A stretch of DNA of 64,000 bases from Bacteroidota bacterium. GTDB taxonomy: Bacteria; Bacteroidota; Ignavibacteria; UBA10030; UBA8401. The first letter of the stretch is position 1. Each line of letters begins with the position of its first letter. Below the pieces are notes generated by a model. That model was not told where the DNA came from and did not search any database. It worked only from the letters and a program-made list of their open reading frames with translations. This document shows positions 52,268-62,270 of this stretch, in pieces. Location of the stretch: the NCBI GenBank assembly GCA_035506275.1, contig DATJPT010000008.1:62001-126000 (forward strand), given 5' to 3'. Both the position numbers and the translations under genes were made by a program.

Positions 52268-53074
52268 ATGAAGGCTACCGTCAATAATGCGCTCCTTCAT
52301 TACATCGACATCGGGATTTCTACGGCCATTCCGGTCGTTTTTATTCACGGGTTCCCGTTCAGCCACAAAATGTGGACGTTTCCCGGGGGACAGACCGAGG
52401 CCCTTGCATCGACGCACCGTGTGATCGCATACGACGTCCGGGGCCATGGTGAGAGCGAGGTCGGCGACGGGCAGTATACGATCGAATTGTTCGTCGATGA
52501 TCTGATCGGATTCCTCGATCATCTCAGCATCAGTAAAGCGGTTGCTGTCGGACTTTCCATGGGGGGCTACATCGTTCTTCGGGCGGTCGAACGTCATCCC
52601 GACCGGTTTCGGGGACTCGTGCTGTGCGACACGAAAAGCGAAGCTGATTCCAACGAGGCCAAAGTGAAACGCGCCTCTTCCATTAAGGCGGTCAAGGCGA
52701 ACGGCCCCCGGCAATTTGCGCAGAATTTCGTCGCCGGTGTTTTCACGGCCGAGAGCTTTAACGCACGGGCCGAAGCGGTGAAAGCGATTCAAAGCACGAT
52801 CGAGCGTACGGCCCCGATTTCTCTTTGCGGAACGATGCTTGCCCTTGCCGGGCGGACCGATACGACCTCATCGCTCCCTTCCATCGCCGTGCCGACGCTC
52901 ATTATGGTCGGAGAGCACGATGCGCTCACTCCGCCGCCAGCATCGCAATCAATGAAGGAAAAAATTCCAAATGCTGAACTCTCTATAATCCCGGGAGCCG
53001 CTCATATGAGCAACATCGAGAATGCGCCTGAGTTCAACAAGCATCTGTTGGAATTCCTTCAAAAGATCAGCTGA
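52268..53074 (+). CDS. Alpha/beta-hydrolase
   Basis: 268 aa with no signal peptide. The oxyanion motif is FIHGFPFSHKMW, the nucleophile Ser is in VGLSMGGYIVLRAVE near residue 98, the Asp in VGEHDALTPP, and the His in PGAAHMSNIE. The closest well-known relatives are 3-oxoadipate enol-lactonase and related esterases, but the substrate cannot be told. It is 4 nt downstream of gltA, so probably co-transcribed. Confidence 0.88.
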   Translation: MKATVNNALLHYIDIGISTAIPVVFIHGFPFSHKMWTFPGGQTEALASTHRVIAYDVRGHGESEVGDGQYTIELFVDDLIGFLDHLSISKAVAVGLSMGGYIVLRAVERHPDRFRGLVLCDTKSEADSNEAKVKRASSIKAVKANGPRQFAQNFVAGVFTAESFNARAEAVKAIQSTIERTAPISLCGTMLALAGRTDTTSSLPSIAVPTLIMVGEHDALTPPPASQSMKEKIPNAELSIIPGAAHMSNIENAPEFNKHLLEFLQKIS

Positions 53075-53125
53075 AGCAAAGAAACGCTTCAGGATAGACC
53101 TCCATCCTTCAACCCCTCTTCGTGA

Positions 53126-53824
53126 ATGCCAAGTCAACATTGTGCGAGCCTTTCGTCGCTGAATACTGAGATCATTTCCTGCAGAAAGTGTCCGCGACTG
53201 GTCAGGTGGCGCGAGTCGATCGCCCGTAAGAAGGTCAAGCGTTTTGCCAACCAGGAATATTGGGGGAAGCCCGTCCCCAGTTTTGGCGACTGCCGCGCCG
53301 AGGTTCTTGTCGTCGGTCTCGCTCCGGCTGCCCACGGCGGGAATCGCACCGGAAGAGTTTTTACGGGGGATGAAAGCGCGAACTGGTTGTTCCGCTCCCT
53401 CCATAAAAATGGATTCGCAAACCAGCCAAACTCAACGCACCGGGGAGACGGGCTGAAGCTGTCACGCTGCTATGTCACCGCCGTCTGCCACTGCGCTCCG
53501 CCTCAGAACAAGCTCCTGTTGAAAGAAATACATCATTGCCGCCCCTTCATGCTGCAAGAACTTCAGCTGTTGAAAAATTTACGGATCGTTGTCGGCCTCG
53601 GCAAAGTCGGGTTCGACGCATCGTTCGATTGCATGCGGGAACTTGGCTGGACATCACTGAAGGCGCGGCCGAAGTTTGGACACGGCGTGAAGTATACCAT
53701 CAACAAGACAATCACCCTCCTTGGATCATACCACCCCAGCCAACAAAACACATTTACCGGAAAACTGACTCAAGAAATGCTCGATGAGGTCTTCCGGACG
53801 GCGCGGAACGTCCTGAGAACCTAG
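53126..53824 (+). CDS. Uracil-DNA glycosylase, family 5 (UDGb)
   Basis: 232 aa. Iron-sulfur Cys residues 19 and 22 lie in ISCRKCPRLVRWRE, with further Cys in SRCYVTAVCHCAPP. The active-site motifs GLAPAAHGGNRTGRVFTGD and SYHPSQQNTFTGKLT distinguish UDGb from family 4, which has GEAPG. UDGb removes uracil and other deaminated bases, including hypoxanthine, from DNA. The family is best known from thermophiles but is also present in mesophilic FCB bacteria and actinobacteria. It follows the hydrolase gene by 51 nt. Confidence 0.92.
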   Translation: MPSQHCASLSSLNTEIISCRKCPRLVRWRESIARKKVKRFANQEYWGKPVPSFGDCRAEVLVVGLAPAAHGGNRTGRVFTGDESANWLFRSLHKNGFANQPNSTHRGDGLKLSRCYVTAVCHCAPPQNKLLLKEIHHCRPFMLQELQLLKNLRIVVGLGKVGFDASFDCMRELGWTSLKARPKFGHGVKYTINKTITLLGSYHPSQQNTFTGKLTQEMLDEVFRTARNVLRT

Positions 53825-54126
53825 CACGGCACACTTTCCCGTTTGGTTTGATTCCTGGATCTGAGGGACTTTTGTGAACAGATGTCCTTCGTCTCGTGGC
53901 GCGATAAAGCCGCGCCACTCGCTCAGGATAAACGTGTTTTTGTTTATGTTAACAAAACACAGCCTGTTCACCCTTTCCCCAAAGGACCCATTCGGGGAGC
54001 AAGTGACCCCGCGAAGTCGGTGGAAGGCGTCTGGCGAAGCCATACTTTGGGAGCAGGGTCGATCTAATTTCACTTTTGGGATCGCTTCTAATAAATCCCG
54101 CCGGCCAAATTAGGACACTCCCCGAT
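53825..54126. other. Intergenic region with two hairpins
   Basis: 302 nt. A perfect 8-bp stem GTGGCGCG/CGCGCCAC with a 7-nt loop lies at 53896-53918. An AT-rich inverted repeat (GTGTTTTTGTT ... AACAAAACAC) lies at about 53935-53960. The first could terminate the gltA-hydrolase-UDG unit, though no T run follows directly. No supported gene. Confidence 0.55.
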
Positions 54127-54155
54127 TTGAAGTTCTCTCCCTCATCTGTTATATT
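54127..54155 (+). promoter_or_regulatory. Putative promoter of hemB
   Basis: TTGAAG (54127-54132), 17-nt spacer, TATATT (54150-54155), followed after about 42 nt by the hemB ATG. This is the best match to a sigma-70-like consensus in the window. Confidence 0.65.
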
Positions 54156-54197
54156 TCAATAAGATGATCAGTTGCAAAATTTGGAGAGGAATCTGTT

Positions 54198-55217
54198 ATG
54201 ACGATGATTGATGAAAGAACGCCGTTTGGCGTTTCAGTGCGCACCGAACAGGAGCCGTTCAAGCGGCTGAGACGCCTGCGCATGACGGAAGCGTTCAGGT
54301 CGATGGTGCGCGAAACCGAGCTCTCGCGAAACGATTTTATCTATCCCCTTTTCGTCGTCCCCGGGAAAAAGGTGAGGAACGAAATAAGATCCATGCCGGG
54401 AATCTTTCAGCTTTCCGTCGACGAGGCGGCGAAGGAATGCGCATTGGTCAAGGCGCTCGGAATTCCAGCCGTTATTCTCTTTGGAATTCCTGAACACAAA
54501 GACGAGGTCGGGAGCGATGCGTACGACGAACAGGGGATCATCCAGACGGCCATCCGGGCGATCAAAAAGGAGGTCCCTGAGCTTGTCGTCATCACCGACG
54601 TCTGCCTCTGCGAGTATACCTCCACCGGACACTGCGGCATCGTCCGCGGCAACGAAATCATCAACGACGAATCGATCGAGCTGCTGGCAAAAGAGGCCCT
54701 GACGCACGCGCAGGCGGGGGCCGACCTTGTCGCCCCTTCCGACATGTTCGACGGGCGCGTGAAAGCGATCCGGCAGATCCTGGACGAGAACAAATTCCAC
54801 AATATTCCCATCATGTCGTATGCGGCAAAGTATGCGTCCGGATTTTACGGCCCGTTCCGCGATGCCGCCGAAAGCACGCCAAAATTCGGCGACCGCCGGT
54901 CGCACCAGATGGACCCGGCGAATTCCAACGAGGCCTTGCGCGAAGTTGAGCAGGATATCATCGAAGGCGCCGACATTGTGATGGTGAAACCGGCACTCCC
55001 CTATCTCGACATCGTCCGTCGCGTCAAGGAGAGGTTCGAGATGCCGACCGCTGCTTACAACGTGAGCGGCGAATATTCGATGATCAAGGCCGCCGGCAGA
55101 AACGGCTGGATCGATGAAGAGCGTGTCATGATGGAAACCCTCACAAGCATCAAGCGGGCGGGGGCGGATCTGATCCTCACCTATTTCGCGAAGGATGCCG
55201 CAAAGCTTCTCCGCTGA
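54198..55217 (+). CDS. hemB: Porphobilinogen synthase (ALA dehydratase)
   Basis: 339 aa. The Cys-rich zinc site is in [15 protein letters not shown] near 135-149. The two Schiff-base Lys are in [18 protein letters not shown] near 205 and [13 protein letters not shown] near 260. It condenses two 5-aminolevulinate molecules. It has its own promoter and is followed at 9 nt by an SDR gene, then by hemL, so a second heme transcription unit exists 13 kb from hemA. Confidence 0.98.
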   Translation: MTMIDERTPFGVSVRTEQEPFKRLRRLRMTEAFRSMVRETELSRNDFIYPLFVVPGKKVRNEIRSMPGIFQLSVDEAAKECALVKALGIPAVILFGIPEHKDEVGSDAYDEQGIIQTAIRAIKKEVPELVVITDVCLCEYTSTGHCGIVRGNEIINDESIELLAKEALTHAQAGADLVAPSDMFDGRVKAIRQILDENKFHNIPIMSYAAKYASGFYGPFRDAAESTPKFGDRRSHQMDPANSNEALREVEQDIIEGADIVMVKPALPYLDIVRRVKERFEMPTAAYNVSGEYSMIKAAGRNGWIDEERVMMETLTSIKRAGADLILTYFAKDAAKLLR

Positions 55218-55226
55218 CGACACTTC

Positions 55227-56210
55227 ATGAAGAACGTTCTTATTACCGGCGGCACGGGATTCATCGGCTCGAATCTTGCGGCCGCGCTTTCGGCCGAAGG
55301 ATGGAACGTTAGGATTCTTCGCCGCCCTTCCTCGAACCTTTTCAACGTTCAATCTCTTCCCGTCGAACACTCTATCGGGGACGTGCGCGACCTCGACTCG
55401 CTCCGATACGCCGTGCGCGGATGCGATACAGTTTTTCACACTGCGGCAATGGTCTCATTTTGGAAACCAGCACGGGAGCTTCAATATGAGATCAATGTGC
55501 TCGGAACAAGAAATGTCGTCCAGGCATGTTTACAGGAAAATGTCGAACGCCTTGTCCATACAAGCTCGATCGCCGCAATAGGACACGCTGCAAACGGAGA
55601 ACTCGCCGATGAATCGACGCAGTTCAACTGGCCGCAGGAAAGCAGCGGGTATAAGTATTCGAAACACATGGCGGAAGGCGAGATCGCGAAAGGTGTTGAG
55701 CAAGGGTTAGACGCCGTCATGGTGAACCCCGGAGTCGTCATCGGACCCGGAGACCTTCACTTCAACGGGGGCAAAATCATCCGCTCGGTAAGAAAGCACC
55801 AGGCATTGTTCTACATTGACGGCGGAATGAACGTCGTTTACGTTTCCGACGTCGTCAAAGGACATTGCGGTGCAGCGCTTAAAGGAAGGACCGGCGAACG
55901 CTACATTCTCGGCGGCGACAATTTGACCCACAAGCAGGCATTTCAGATCACCGCAGAAGTTGTCGGCGGCATCGTCCCGCGCGTCAAAATGCCGGTCGCC
56001 TTCGTGAAATCAGCCGGCAGATTTTTTGACCTCGCGGGAATGGTCATGAAGAAAGAACCATTCGTCACCTCGGAACTCTTCTCGGGGGCCGGAATCCGTA
56101 ATTGGTACAGCTCCAAAAAAGCCGAACGCGAACTCGGCTACACGATCACTCCGTTTCGCGAGGCAGTCGAAAGAACGTACCGCTGGTATTGTGACAACCA
56201 TCTCCTGTGA
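55227..56210 (+). CDS. NAD-dependent epimerase/dehydratase (extended SDR)
   Basis: 327 aa. The glycine-rich NAD(P) motif LITGGTGFIGSNLAAAL is at the N terminus, and the catalytic Tyr-Lys pair is in SSGYKYSKHMAE near 141-151 after HTSSIAAIG. The sequence resembles dihydroflavonol reductase-like and hopanoid-associated (HpnA-like) epimerases. The substrate is not readable. Placed between hemB and hemL with short gaps, it is probably co-transcribed with them, but no known tetrapyrrole step needs such an enzyme. Confidence 0.85.
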   Translation: MKNVLITGGTGFIGSNLAAALSAEGWNVRILRRPSSNLFNVQSLPVEHSIGDVRDLDSLRYAVRGCDTVFHTAAMVSFWKPARELQYEINVLGTRNVVQACLQENVERLVHTSSIAAIGHAANGELADESTQFNWPQESSGYKYSKHMAEGEIAKGVEQGLDAVMVNPGVVIGPGDLHFNGGKIIRSVRKHQALFYIDGGMNVVYVSDVVKGHCGAALKGRTGERYILGGDNLTHKQAFQITAEVVGGIVPRVKMPVAFVKSAGRFFDLAGMVMKKEPFVTSELFSGAGIRNWYSSKKAERELGYTITPFREAVERTYRWYCDNHLL

Positions 56211-56253
56211 ATGAACTGAATTTTTGAATGAAGATGTTTGGAGAAAGGAACTA

Positions 56254-57546
56254 ATGAAAACCTCGAAATCCAGAACGCTGTTCAGCAAGGCGCTGCAGCT
56301 CATTCCGGGGGGAGTGAATTCTCCGGTACGAGCTTTTGCTTCTGTCGGAAGGACCCCGGTGTTTATCGCCAAAGCGCGCGGCTCGAAGTTATGGGATGTG
56401 GACGGGAACCGGTATATCGATTACGTCGGCTCCTGGGGGCCGATGATCCTCGGCCATGCGGATCCTCACATTCTCAAAGCGGTGAAGAACGCAGCGAACA
56501 GCGGAACAAGTTTCGGAGCCGCGACGGAACGCGAGCTGGAAATGGCGGAGCGCATTTCGGCGATTATGCCCTCGGTTGAAATGGTCCGCATGGTCAACTC
56601 CGGGACCGAAGCAACGATGAGCGCGATCCGCCTCGCGCGGGCTTTCACCGGAAAAGACAAGATCATCAAGTTCGAAGGTTGTTACCATGGCCATGCTGAT
56701 TCGTTCCTGATCAAAGCCGGCTCCGGGGCGATGACACTTGGAGTCCCCGATAGTCCCGGCGTACCCGCAGTCATCGGCGGAGCGACCCTCACCGCCCGCT
56801 ACAACGACCTTGCGTCGGTCGAAAACCTGATCGCGGAATATCCTGATCAGATCGCCGGATTGATCGTCGAGCCCGTTGTCGGCAATATGGGCTGTGTTCC
56901 GCCGCGGCATGGATTTCTTGAGGGACTCCGTTCGCTGTGCACGAAGCACGGCATTGTATTTATTATGGATGAAGTGATGACCGGTTTCCGCGTTTCGCTC
57001 GGCGGGGCCCAACAGCTTTACGGCATCACACCCGACCTCACGACGCTGGGAAAGATCATCGGCGGAGGGCTCCCGGTTGGAGCGTATGGAGGGAAGAAAG
57101 AGATCATGAAAATGGTCGCACCGTCAGGACCGATGTATCAGGCTGGAACGCTCTCGGGAAACCCTCTCGCCATGGCCGCAGGAATCGAAATGCTGAAAAC
57201 GCTTTCCGGTAAAAAGAGCATTTATGCTCAGCTCGAAAAGAAATCCGCCAAACTCGAACGGGGCATCCAATCGATCATCGATAGACACAACCTCCCTCTC
57301 ACGCAAAATCGCGTCGGCTCGATGTTCACGCTGTTCTTTGCAACGGGGAAGGTGATCGACTATGAGACCGCAAAGAAATCGGACACCAAAAAATTTGCGG
57401 CATACTTCGGCTCCATGCTCGAGCAAGGGATCTATCTCGCTCCGTCGCAATTCGAGGCCGCATTCATGTCTGCAGCTCATTCGGACGATGACATCGAGAA
57501 GACGATAAAGGCGGCCGAAAAAGCGTTGACAGCGGTGTTCGGGTAA
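56254..57546 (+). CDS. hemL: Glutamate-1-semialdehyde 2,1-aminomutase
   Basis: 430 aa from the ATG with AGGA 6 nt upstream; the frame extends 30 nt further to a [19 protein letters not shown] near 17-32, the PLP-binding Lys267 in [18 protein letters not shown] and [16 protein letters not shown] mark HemL. It converts the HemA product to 5-aminolevulinate. With HemA, B, C, D, E, N, G and H this completes the pathway. Confidence 0.98.
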   Translation: MKTSKSRTLFSKALQLIPGGVNSPVRAFASVGRTPVFIAKARGSKLWDVDGNRYIDYVGSWGPMILGHADPHILKAVKNAANSGTSFGAATERELEMAERISAIMPSVEMVRMVNSGTEATMSAIRLARAFTGKDKIIKFEGCYHGHADSFLIKAGSGAMTLGVPDSPGVPAVIGGATLTARYNDLASVENLIAEYPDQIAGLIVEPVVGNMGCVPPRHGFLEGLRSLCTKHGIVFIMDEVMTGFRVSLGGAQQLYGITPDLTTLGKIIGGGLPVGAYGGKKEIMKMVAPSGPMYQAGTLSGNPLAMAAGIEMLKTLSGKKSIYAQLEKKSAKLERGIQSIIDRHNLPLTQNRVGSMFTLFFATGKVIDYETAKKSDTKKFAAYFGSMLEQGIYLAPSQFEAAFMSAAHSDDDIEKTIKAAEKALTAVFG

Positions 57547-57576
57547 AGGCGGTTCGTTCACAATCCTAAGGCAATC

Positions 57577-57690
57577 ACTTCACGACGAGACGTCGGGAAC
57601 GAGGGACGGGAGAGAAGTTGGGTGCGAGATAGAAAGCATTGACGTCGGTTTTCTCGTGAGGGGAGCGTTCCCAAGGAGACCGTAGGAACG
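57577..57690. repeat. Two decayed copies of the REP-like palindrome
   Basis: GACGAGACGTCGGGAACGAGG (core 57584-57604) and GTTCCCAAGG-AGA-CCGTAGGAAC (57667-57689) share the GTTCCCAA...AGACGT...GGGAACGAG pattern of the perfect copy at 36749-36775. They lie in the space between the convergent hemL and minus-strand membrane protein genes, where they may act as bidirectional terminators. Confidence 0.6.
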
Positions 57691-57706
57691 AGGGAAAAAA
57701 CCTATC

Positions 57707-58387
57707 TTACGGAAAATTCGGGGGGAGAGGAAGTGAGCTTGGTGTGGAAGAACTCCCTTTTTTGTGTTCCACAATGAAGTAGACTCCCACGGCAACGCCG
57801 ACAACGACCGCTGAACCGACGTACCACCAGAGCTTCGACCTCGATTCCTGCAGCCCTTCGGGAACCGAAGTATCATGAGTCACCGCCTGCCCCACTTTGA
57901 TCGCCGCTTTCCTGATAAAGAGGTTAACCTCATCCGCCGAGGCGCAGACGGCATTGTCCGTTATCCCGGAAAGCTTCTGAGGTCTTTTGACGTCGAACTC
58001 GTCCGATTGAAGTTGATACGTTGAATTCTTCTTTGTGACCCTTAAGAGAAGCACCCTTTGGAAACCAGATTTAGCCGCAAGCGATTGGATGCAGGCGACG
58101 TCTTCACACTTATCCAGAGCGGCTTTGTCCTCCTTCTTCAACCCTTTACCAAAATCCGCCTTGAGCATAACTGCGAGATCGGGAAATTGAGAGAGTTTAT
58201 CCTTAAAGCTGGAAAAGAACGACTCTGATTCACCGGCCGACATTCCTGCCACTCCCCCGCTGACCAGGACTGCTTTGATAGAAGGCTTAGGCGCATCCTG
58301 AGCAGAAAGCCGCGGGGCAACAAGAGTCACGGCTGCGACGAGGAGGAGGATTGTGGTGTTCCGTTTGTCTTTTGGGTGAGAATACAT
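57707..58387 (-). CDS. Membrane-anchored periplasmic protein of unknown function
   Basis: 226 aa. It has an N-terminal signal peptide or anchor (NTTILLLVAAVTLVAP) and a single late transmembrane helix (LWWYVGSAVVVGVAVGVYFIVEH, near 188-210), followed by a Ser/Pro tail. The middle holds CEDVACIQSLAAKSGFQRVLLLRVTK. This resembles the nucleoside-like CxxxxC...A fold of small stress- or TolB/CsgG-like periplasmic proteins, but I cannot assign it. It starts 10 nt after the giant propeller protein gene and is co-oriented. Confidence 0.72.
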   Translation of the reverse strand: MYSHPKDKRNTTILLLVAAVTLVAPRLSAQDAPKPSIKAVLVSGGVAGMSAGESESFFSSFKDKLSQFPDLAVMLKADFGKGLKKEDKAALDKCEDVACIQSLAAKSGFQRVLLLRVTKKNSTYQLQSDEFDVKRPQKLSGITDNAVCASADEVNLFIRKAAIKVGQAVTHDTSVPEGLQESRSKLWWYVGSAVVVGVAVGVYFIVEHKKGSSSTPSSLPLPPNFP

Positions 58388-58397
58388 TGAATTGTCT

Positions 58398-61300
58398 CTA
58401 CTTGATCAAGAGCATTTTTTTGACATTATGATACGACGCACCCCCGCCGGTAATTGAGATGCGGTAAAAATACGTCCCCGAAGCAAGACCGTGTCCGTCA
58501 AAGCTCGCTTCATAGAATCCAGGCACGACTGACCCGTCGACGAGTGTCCGGATCTGCTGTCCCAGAATATTATACACCCGCAGCTGCACTCGCGCCGACG
58601 GCATCGACGAAGGAACGGCATAGCGGATGACGGTCGCAGGATTGAACGGGTTCGGATAATTATTAAAGAGGTTCGGCTCGTCCGGTATCAGGGCAATCCC
58701 ATCCAGATTCTTATCGATAAATGAAGAGGTCCCGACGATCAACCGCACCATCCCCTCGCCGTCGCTGCCGCTCGTGACCACGATCGATTTCTGCTTCGTC
58801 AGATCGTAGGCGAGGCCTTTCGCGGGATCGACGGCGATAACTCCGAAGCCTTGATTTACAATTGCCTCGGTCGAACCGAACCTCAATTGTGATTTGGCAA
58901 GAGCATCTCCCGTCTTAACAGTGACATCCCACACATCCCCCTCGGAGCTGACCGGCCTCATATCTTTCATGAGCATTCCCGCCGCGCTTTCCATTCCCAA
59001 GAGAATATTACTGCCGCCGATGAACGGAGCCTGGAACCGGTCGGACGGATCAACTCCTTTTTGCGCGTTTGCTTTCATGCCGACCTCAGCGCCGAGGCAC
59101 GACATGTTGATATCGTCTCTCACCGCATCGATCCCAAGCGTCCACTCCTTTGCGTTCAGCTTCGGGTCCGCTTTCGCGGGAAGCTTTGCCCCCTTTTTGA
59201 TCATCCCCGCCGCGGGGGGAAGAATAACTCCGGCCAGGTCGAACTTCACAACACATGCGGAGTCAACCTCAACGGCCAGTCCCTGCCAGCTGCGCATCGT
59301 GTCGACGTCGGAGCCTGATCCTTCCCATCCCCCCTGAGTTCCGGTCCCAGAAAAATAATAGTGAGCAAGGGGAGTCCCCCCCTGGAAGATAAGACGGTCA
59401 AACGGCACATCGACCAGGAAAGGATTTCCCAAGAGATTCCATCCCTGATCGAGCGCGATGCCGTTGTACAGCATGTTATCGGCCCGGATGAGTTTCGGCC
59501 TGGCCAACGCGGCGGATTTCCCGGCATTCTCAGTCACCATCATGAATCCAGAGCCGGGCACAACGACCGGCAGATCTTTGTACGTGCCATAATCGCTCCA
59601 GGCCCCGTTGAACCATCGCACCATCCGCCAATTCACGTATGCAACACCGTTCGCGTCGCTCGGACCGAAGCTTTGATCGATAAAACTGCTCGGCCTCTGA
59701 TCTTCGGGGATGTATGGTACGGACAAAAGCCGGTACGCCTTGACCTCCTGCCCCGCGGGCAGACTGAGGGAGTGGACAGTCGGAAGAGTCGTAAAATCCG
59801 TCACGGTCAGATCGTTCGAGTACCGAATGTCAAACGAGTAGAGGTTTGACAGCGAGATATTCCCCGCACTGTCGATCGCCTGAATCCTGTACACGGCGCC
59901 GACCGCTCTTCCGTTCTTGATGAACGATGTTGAAGGAATGGCGGCTGAATCATTCGCGAAGCTCACGGTTGTCCAGGCCTGCTCGTCGAGGCGCCGATAC
60001 AAGAGGTTGAAGCTCATCACCCCCGACTCATTCGCCGGTTCGGACGACGAGGCAGCGATGGGGGGAATGCCCGACAAGCTTCCGTCCGCCTGGACGAAAA
60101 TTGTGTCCAGAGCCGCGTTGTTGTGAACGATCGCCGGGCCCTTGTTGTCGAACTTGATCACGACAGAAGCGACCGAATCCGGATTTTTATTCCCCAAAGA
60201 ATCTTCGAGGAAGAAATAGACCGTGTCCTTCCCCACCAGCGACATCGGGAGCGAGGCGCTCGTGTTCGCCGCTGCCTGGCTCTGGACGGAAGCGGCATTC
60301 CGAGGAAGCGTATCGATCGAGTACCAAATCTTTCCAATCGGAAGCATTCCGGCCAGACTGTTCGTCCATGAAATCGAAAACGATTGCGCGTTCGACCAGC
60401 CCGATGGGGTCACCGACACGGCGGCCGGCTTGCCGGGAAGCGAGTACACCTTTGCTGACACGGGGAGCATGATCAACGGCGTCAGTGCGTTGCTTTTGAT
60501 GAAAACGGTATCGGCATAGGATCCGATCGAGTCGGCGCGAAAGAGCATTGTCAGCTTGAGTGAATCCGTAATGTTCCCCTGCGTGACCGAAAAAGTGAGC
60601 TTGTTCCCGTTGGCATAAATGGTATCGATGATCAAACGGTTTGCCGAAACATCCTTCACTTCGACGTCGATGCTGGAAGAATCATGAAGGGGTACAAAGC
60701 CGAAACCGATGAGAGATTTACCGACTGCAATCGAAGGAATGCCGTTATCGGACAAAAATACGGAAGCGGTGTTGGTCTGGCTGCTGGCTGTGATCAGATC
60801 CGGCCTCCCATCGCCGTTAAGGTCTCCGATAGCAAGTCCGAACGGAGAGCTCGCGATGCTAAAGTCTTTTTCGCCGCCGAGGGAGCTCGCGGCGATCGCG
60901 TTTCCGCTCCCGCTCATATTCTGAAAGACCGAAACGGTGTTGCCGCTGTTCGAGGTAGCAATGTCGGGAAGGCCGTCGCCGTTGAAATCACCCAGCGCGA
61001 TGCTGTTGGGCGCGCTGTTCAGCTTGAAATCAACCGCCGCTGCAAAGGATAAGCTTCCACTGGTGGAGTTGTTGTGGAAGACCGAAAGCGTGCTGTCGCT
61101 CGTGTTTGCCGAAACGATCTCCGGTTTTCCGTCGGCGTTGACGTCAACAAGTGCGACCGCATCCGGGGTGCCGCTTGCCGGAAGAGAAATTTTCGGAGCA
61201 AACGAGGCGGCTGAGATGCTGCCGCTGGAGCTCGTATTCCTGAAGATCGAAAGAGAATCGATGCCGCTGTTGGCGACGACGATGTCGGGCTTTCCGTCTC

Positions 61301-62216
61301 CGTCAAGATCGCCCACAGCGACCCCGTACGGAATGGCGCCCGTTGAAAAATCAACAGTCGCCGCAAATGCGACAGACCCAATACCGCTTGTATTTCTGAG
61401 GATCGAGATCGAATTAGCAAAATGATTTGTCACCACAACGTCCGGTTTTCCGTCTCCATCCAGGTCGGCGATCGCGATACCGTATCCCCCGCCGCCTCCG
61501 CCGCCTGTTGCAAAATCAACCCTGGGAGCAAATGAACTTGCTGTGATACTGCCGCTTGAGCCCGCGTTTCGAAATACAGAAATTGTCCCCCCGTTCCCGT
61601 TCGAGACCACGATGTCCAGCTTTCCGTCCCCGTCAATGTCGGCAACAGCGATCCCCCACGGACCTCTGCCGGTTGTCAGGATGACGGGGGGAGCGAACGT
61701 GCTGGTTGAAAGGCTGTCGCCCGTTCCCGTATTCCTGAAGATCGAGATCGAGCTGTCGGCATTGTTTGTGACCACAAAGTCGGGCTTGCCGTCTCCGTCC
61801 AGGTCGCCGATGGCAACGCCGTACGGAAGATCTCCGGTCACAAAATCCATTTTCGGGAAAAAGCCCGACGATGAAAGAGCGACCCCTCCGGGGAATGTTG
61901 GAATGAACGGAATGGCGGAAGATGCGGTGAGGCCGGTTGACGTAACAGTAACACTGACCGGGCCGAAAGAGGCCCCGACCGGAACTACTACTTTCAATTG
62001 TGTCGGAGATGCAGAGTTGACCGCCGCTTTCACGCCGCTGAAATAGACGACATCGCTTGCGGAAGCGGCGCTAAAATTATTTCCGGCAATTGTCACGACA
62101 GCGCCGGGAACTCCGGACGCCGGCGTCACCGATGTAATGGACGGAGCCTGCGGAAAGAGAAAAGAAAAAGCGGAGAAAAGAAGAGCCAGTGAACAGACCG
62201 ACCGTTTCACGATCAT
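58398..62216 (-). CDS. Giant exported TIG-VCBS propeller protein with T9SS sorting domain
   Basis: 1272 aa with a signal peptide (MIVKRSVCSLALLFSAFSFLFPQ). Residues about 24-108 form an IPT/TIG domain (SVTPASGVPGAVVTIAGNNFS). Residues about 120-505 contain seven FG-GAP/VCBS repeats of about 56 aa, each with a calcium-type DxDGDGKPD loop (for example IGDLDGDGKPDFVVTN). Seven such repeats fit a seven-bladed propeller. Ig-like or choice-of-anchor segments lie at about 510-830. The last 85 residues are a T9SS type A tail (NNYPNPFNPATVIRYA ... KKMLLIK). It is likely a cell-surface adhesin or ligand-binding protein. The ATG is poorly placed after AGAGG; a GTG two codons in is an alternative. Confidence 0.9.
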   Translation of the reverse strand: MIVKRSVCSLALLFSAFSFLFPQAPSITSVTPASGVPGAVVTIAGNNFSAASASDVVYFSGVKAAVNSASPTQLKVVVPVGASFGPVSVTVTSTGLTASSAIPFIPTFPGGVALSSSGFFPKMDFVTGDLPYGVAIGDLDGDGKPDFVVTNNADSSISIFRNTGTGDSLSTSTFAPPVILTTGRGPWGIAVADIDGDGKLDIVVSNGNGGTISVFRNAGSSGSITASSFAPRVDFATGGGGGGGYGIAIADLDGDGKPDVVVTNHFANSISILRNTSGIGSVAFAATVDFSTGAIPYGVAVGDLDGDGKPDIVVANSGIDSLSIFRNTSSSGSISAASFAPKISLPASGTPDAVALVDVNADGKPEIVSANTSDSTLSVFHNNSTSGSLSFAAAVDFKLNSAPNSIALGDFNGDGLPDIATSNSGNTVSVFQNMSGSGNAIAASSLGGEKDFSIASSPFGLAIGDLNGDGRPDLITASSQTNTASVFLSDNGIPSIAVGKSLIGFGFVPLHDSSSIDVEVKDVSANRLIIDTIYANGNKLTFSVTQGNITDSLKLTMLFRADSIGSYADTVFIKSNALTPLIMLPVSAKVYSLPGKPAAVSVTPSGWSNAQSFSISWTNSLAGMLPIGKIWYSIDTLPRNAASVQSQAAANTSASLPMSLVGKDTVYFFLEDSLGNKNPDSVASVVIKFDNKGPAIVHNNAALDTIFVQADGSLSGIPPIAASSSEPANESGVMSFNLLYRRLDEQAWTTVSFANDSAAIPSTSFIKNGRAVGAVYRIQAIDSAGNISLSNLYSFDIRYSNDLTVTDFTTLPTVHSLSLPAGQEVKAYRLLSVPYIPEDQRPSSFIDQSFGPSDANGVAYVNWRMVRWFNGAWSDYGTYKDLPVVVPGSGFMMVTENAGKSAALARPKLIRADNMLYNGIALDQGWNLLGNPFLVDVPFDRLIFQGGTPLAHYYFSGTGTQGGWEGSGSDVDTMRSWQGLAVEVDSACVVKFDLAGVILPPAAGMIKKGAKLPAKADPKLNAKEWTLGIDAVRDDINMSCLGAEVGMKANAQKGVDPSDRFQAPFIGGSNILLGMESAAGMLMKDMRPVSSEGDVWDVTVKTGDALAKSQLRFGSTEAIVNQGFGVIAVDPAKGLAYDLTKQKSIVVTSGSDGEGMVRLIVGTSSFIDKNLDGIALIPDEPNLFNNYPNPFNPATVIRYAVPSSMPSARVQLRVYNILGQQIRTLVDGSVVPGFYEASFDGHGLASGTYFYRISITGGGASYHNVKKMLLIK

Positions 62217-62270
62217 CCTCTATGGCTGACCTTGAGGCGAAAAAACATGCTCTTAAATGGCGAAGCTAAC

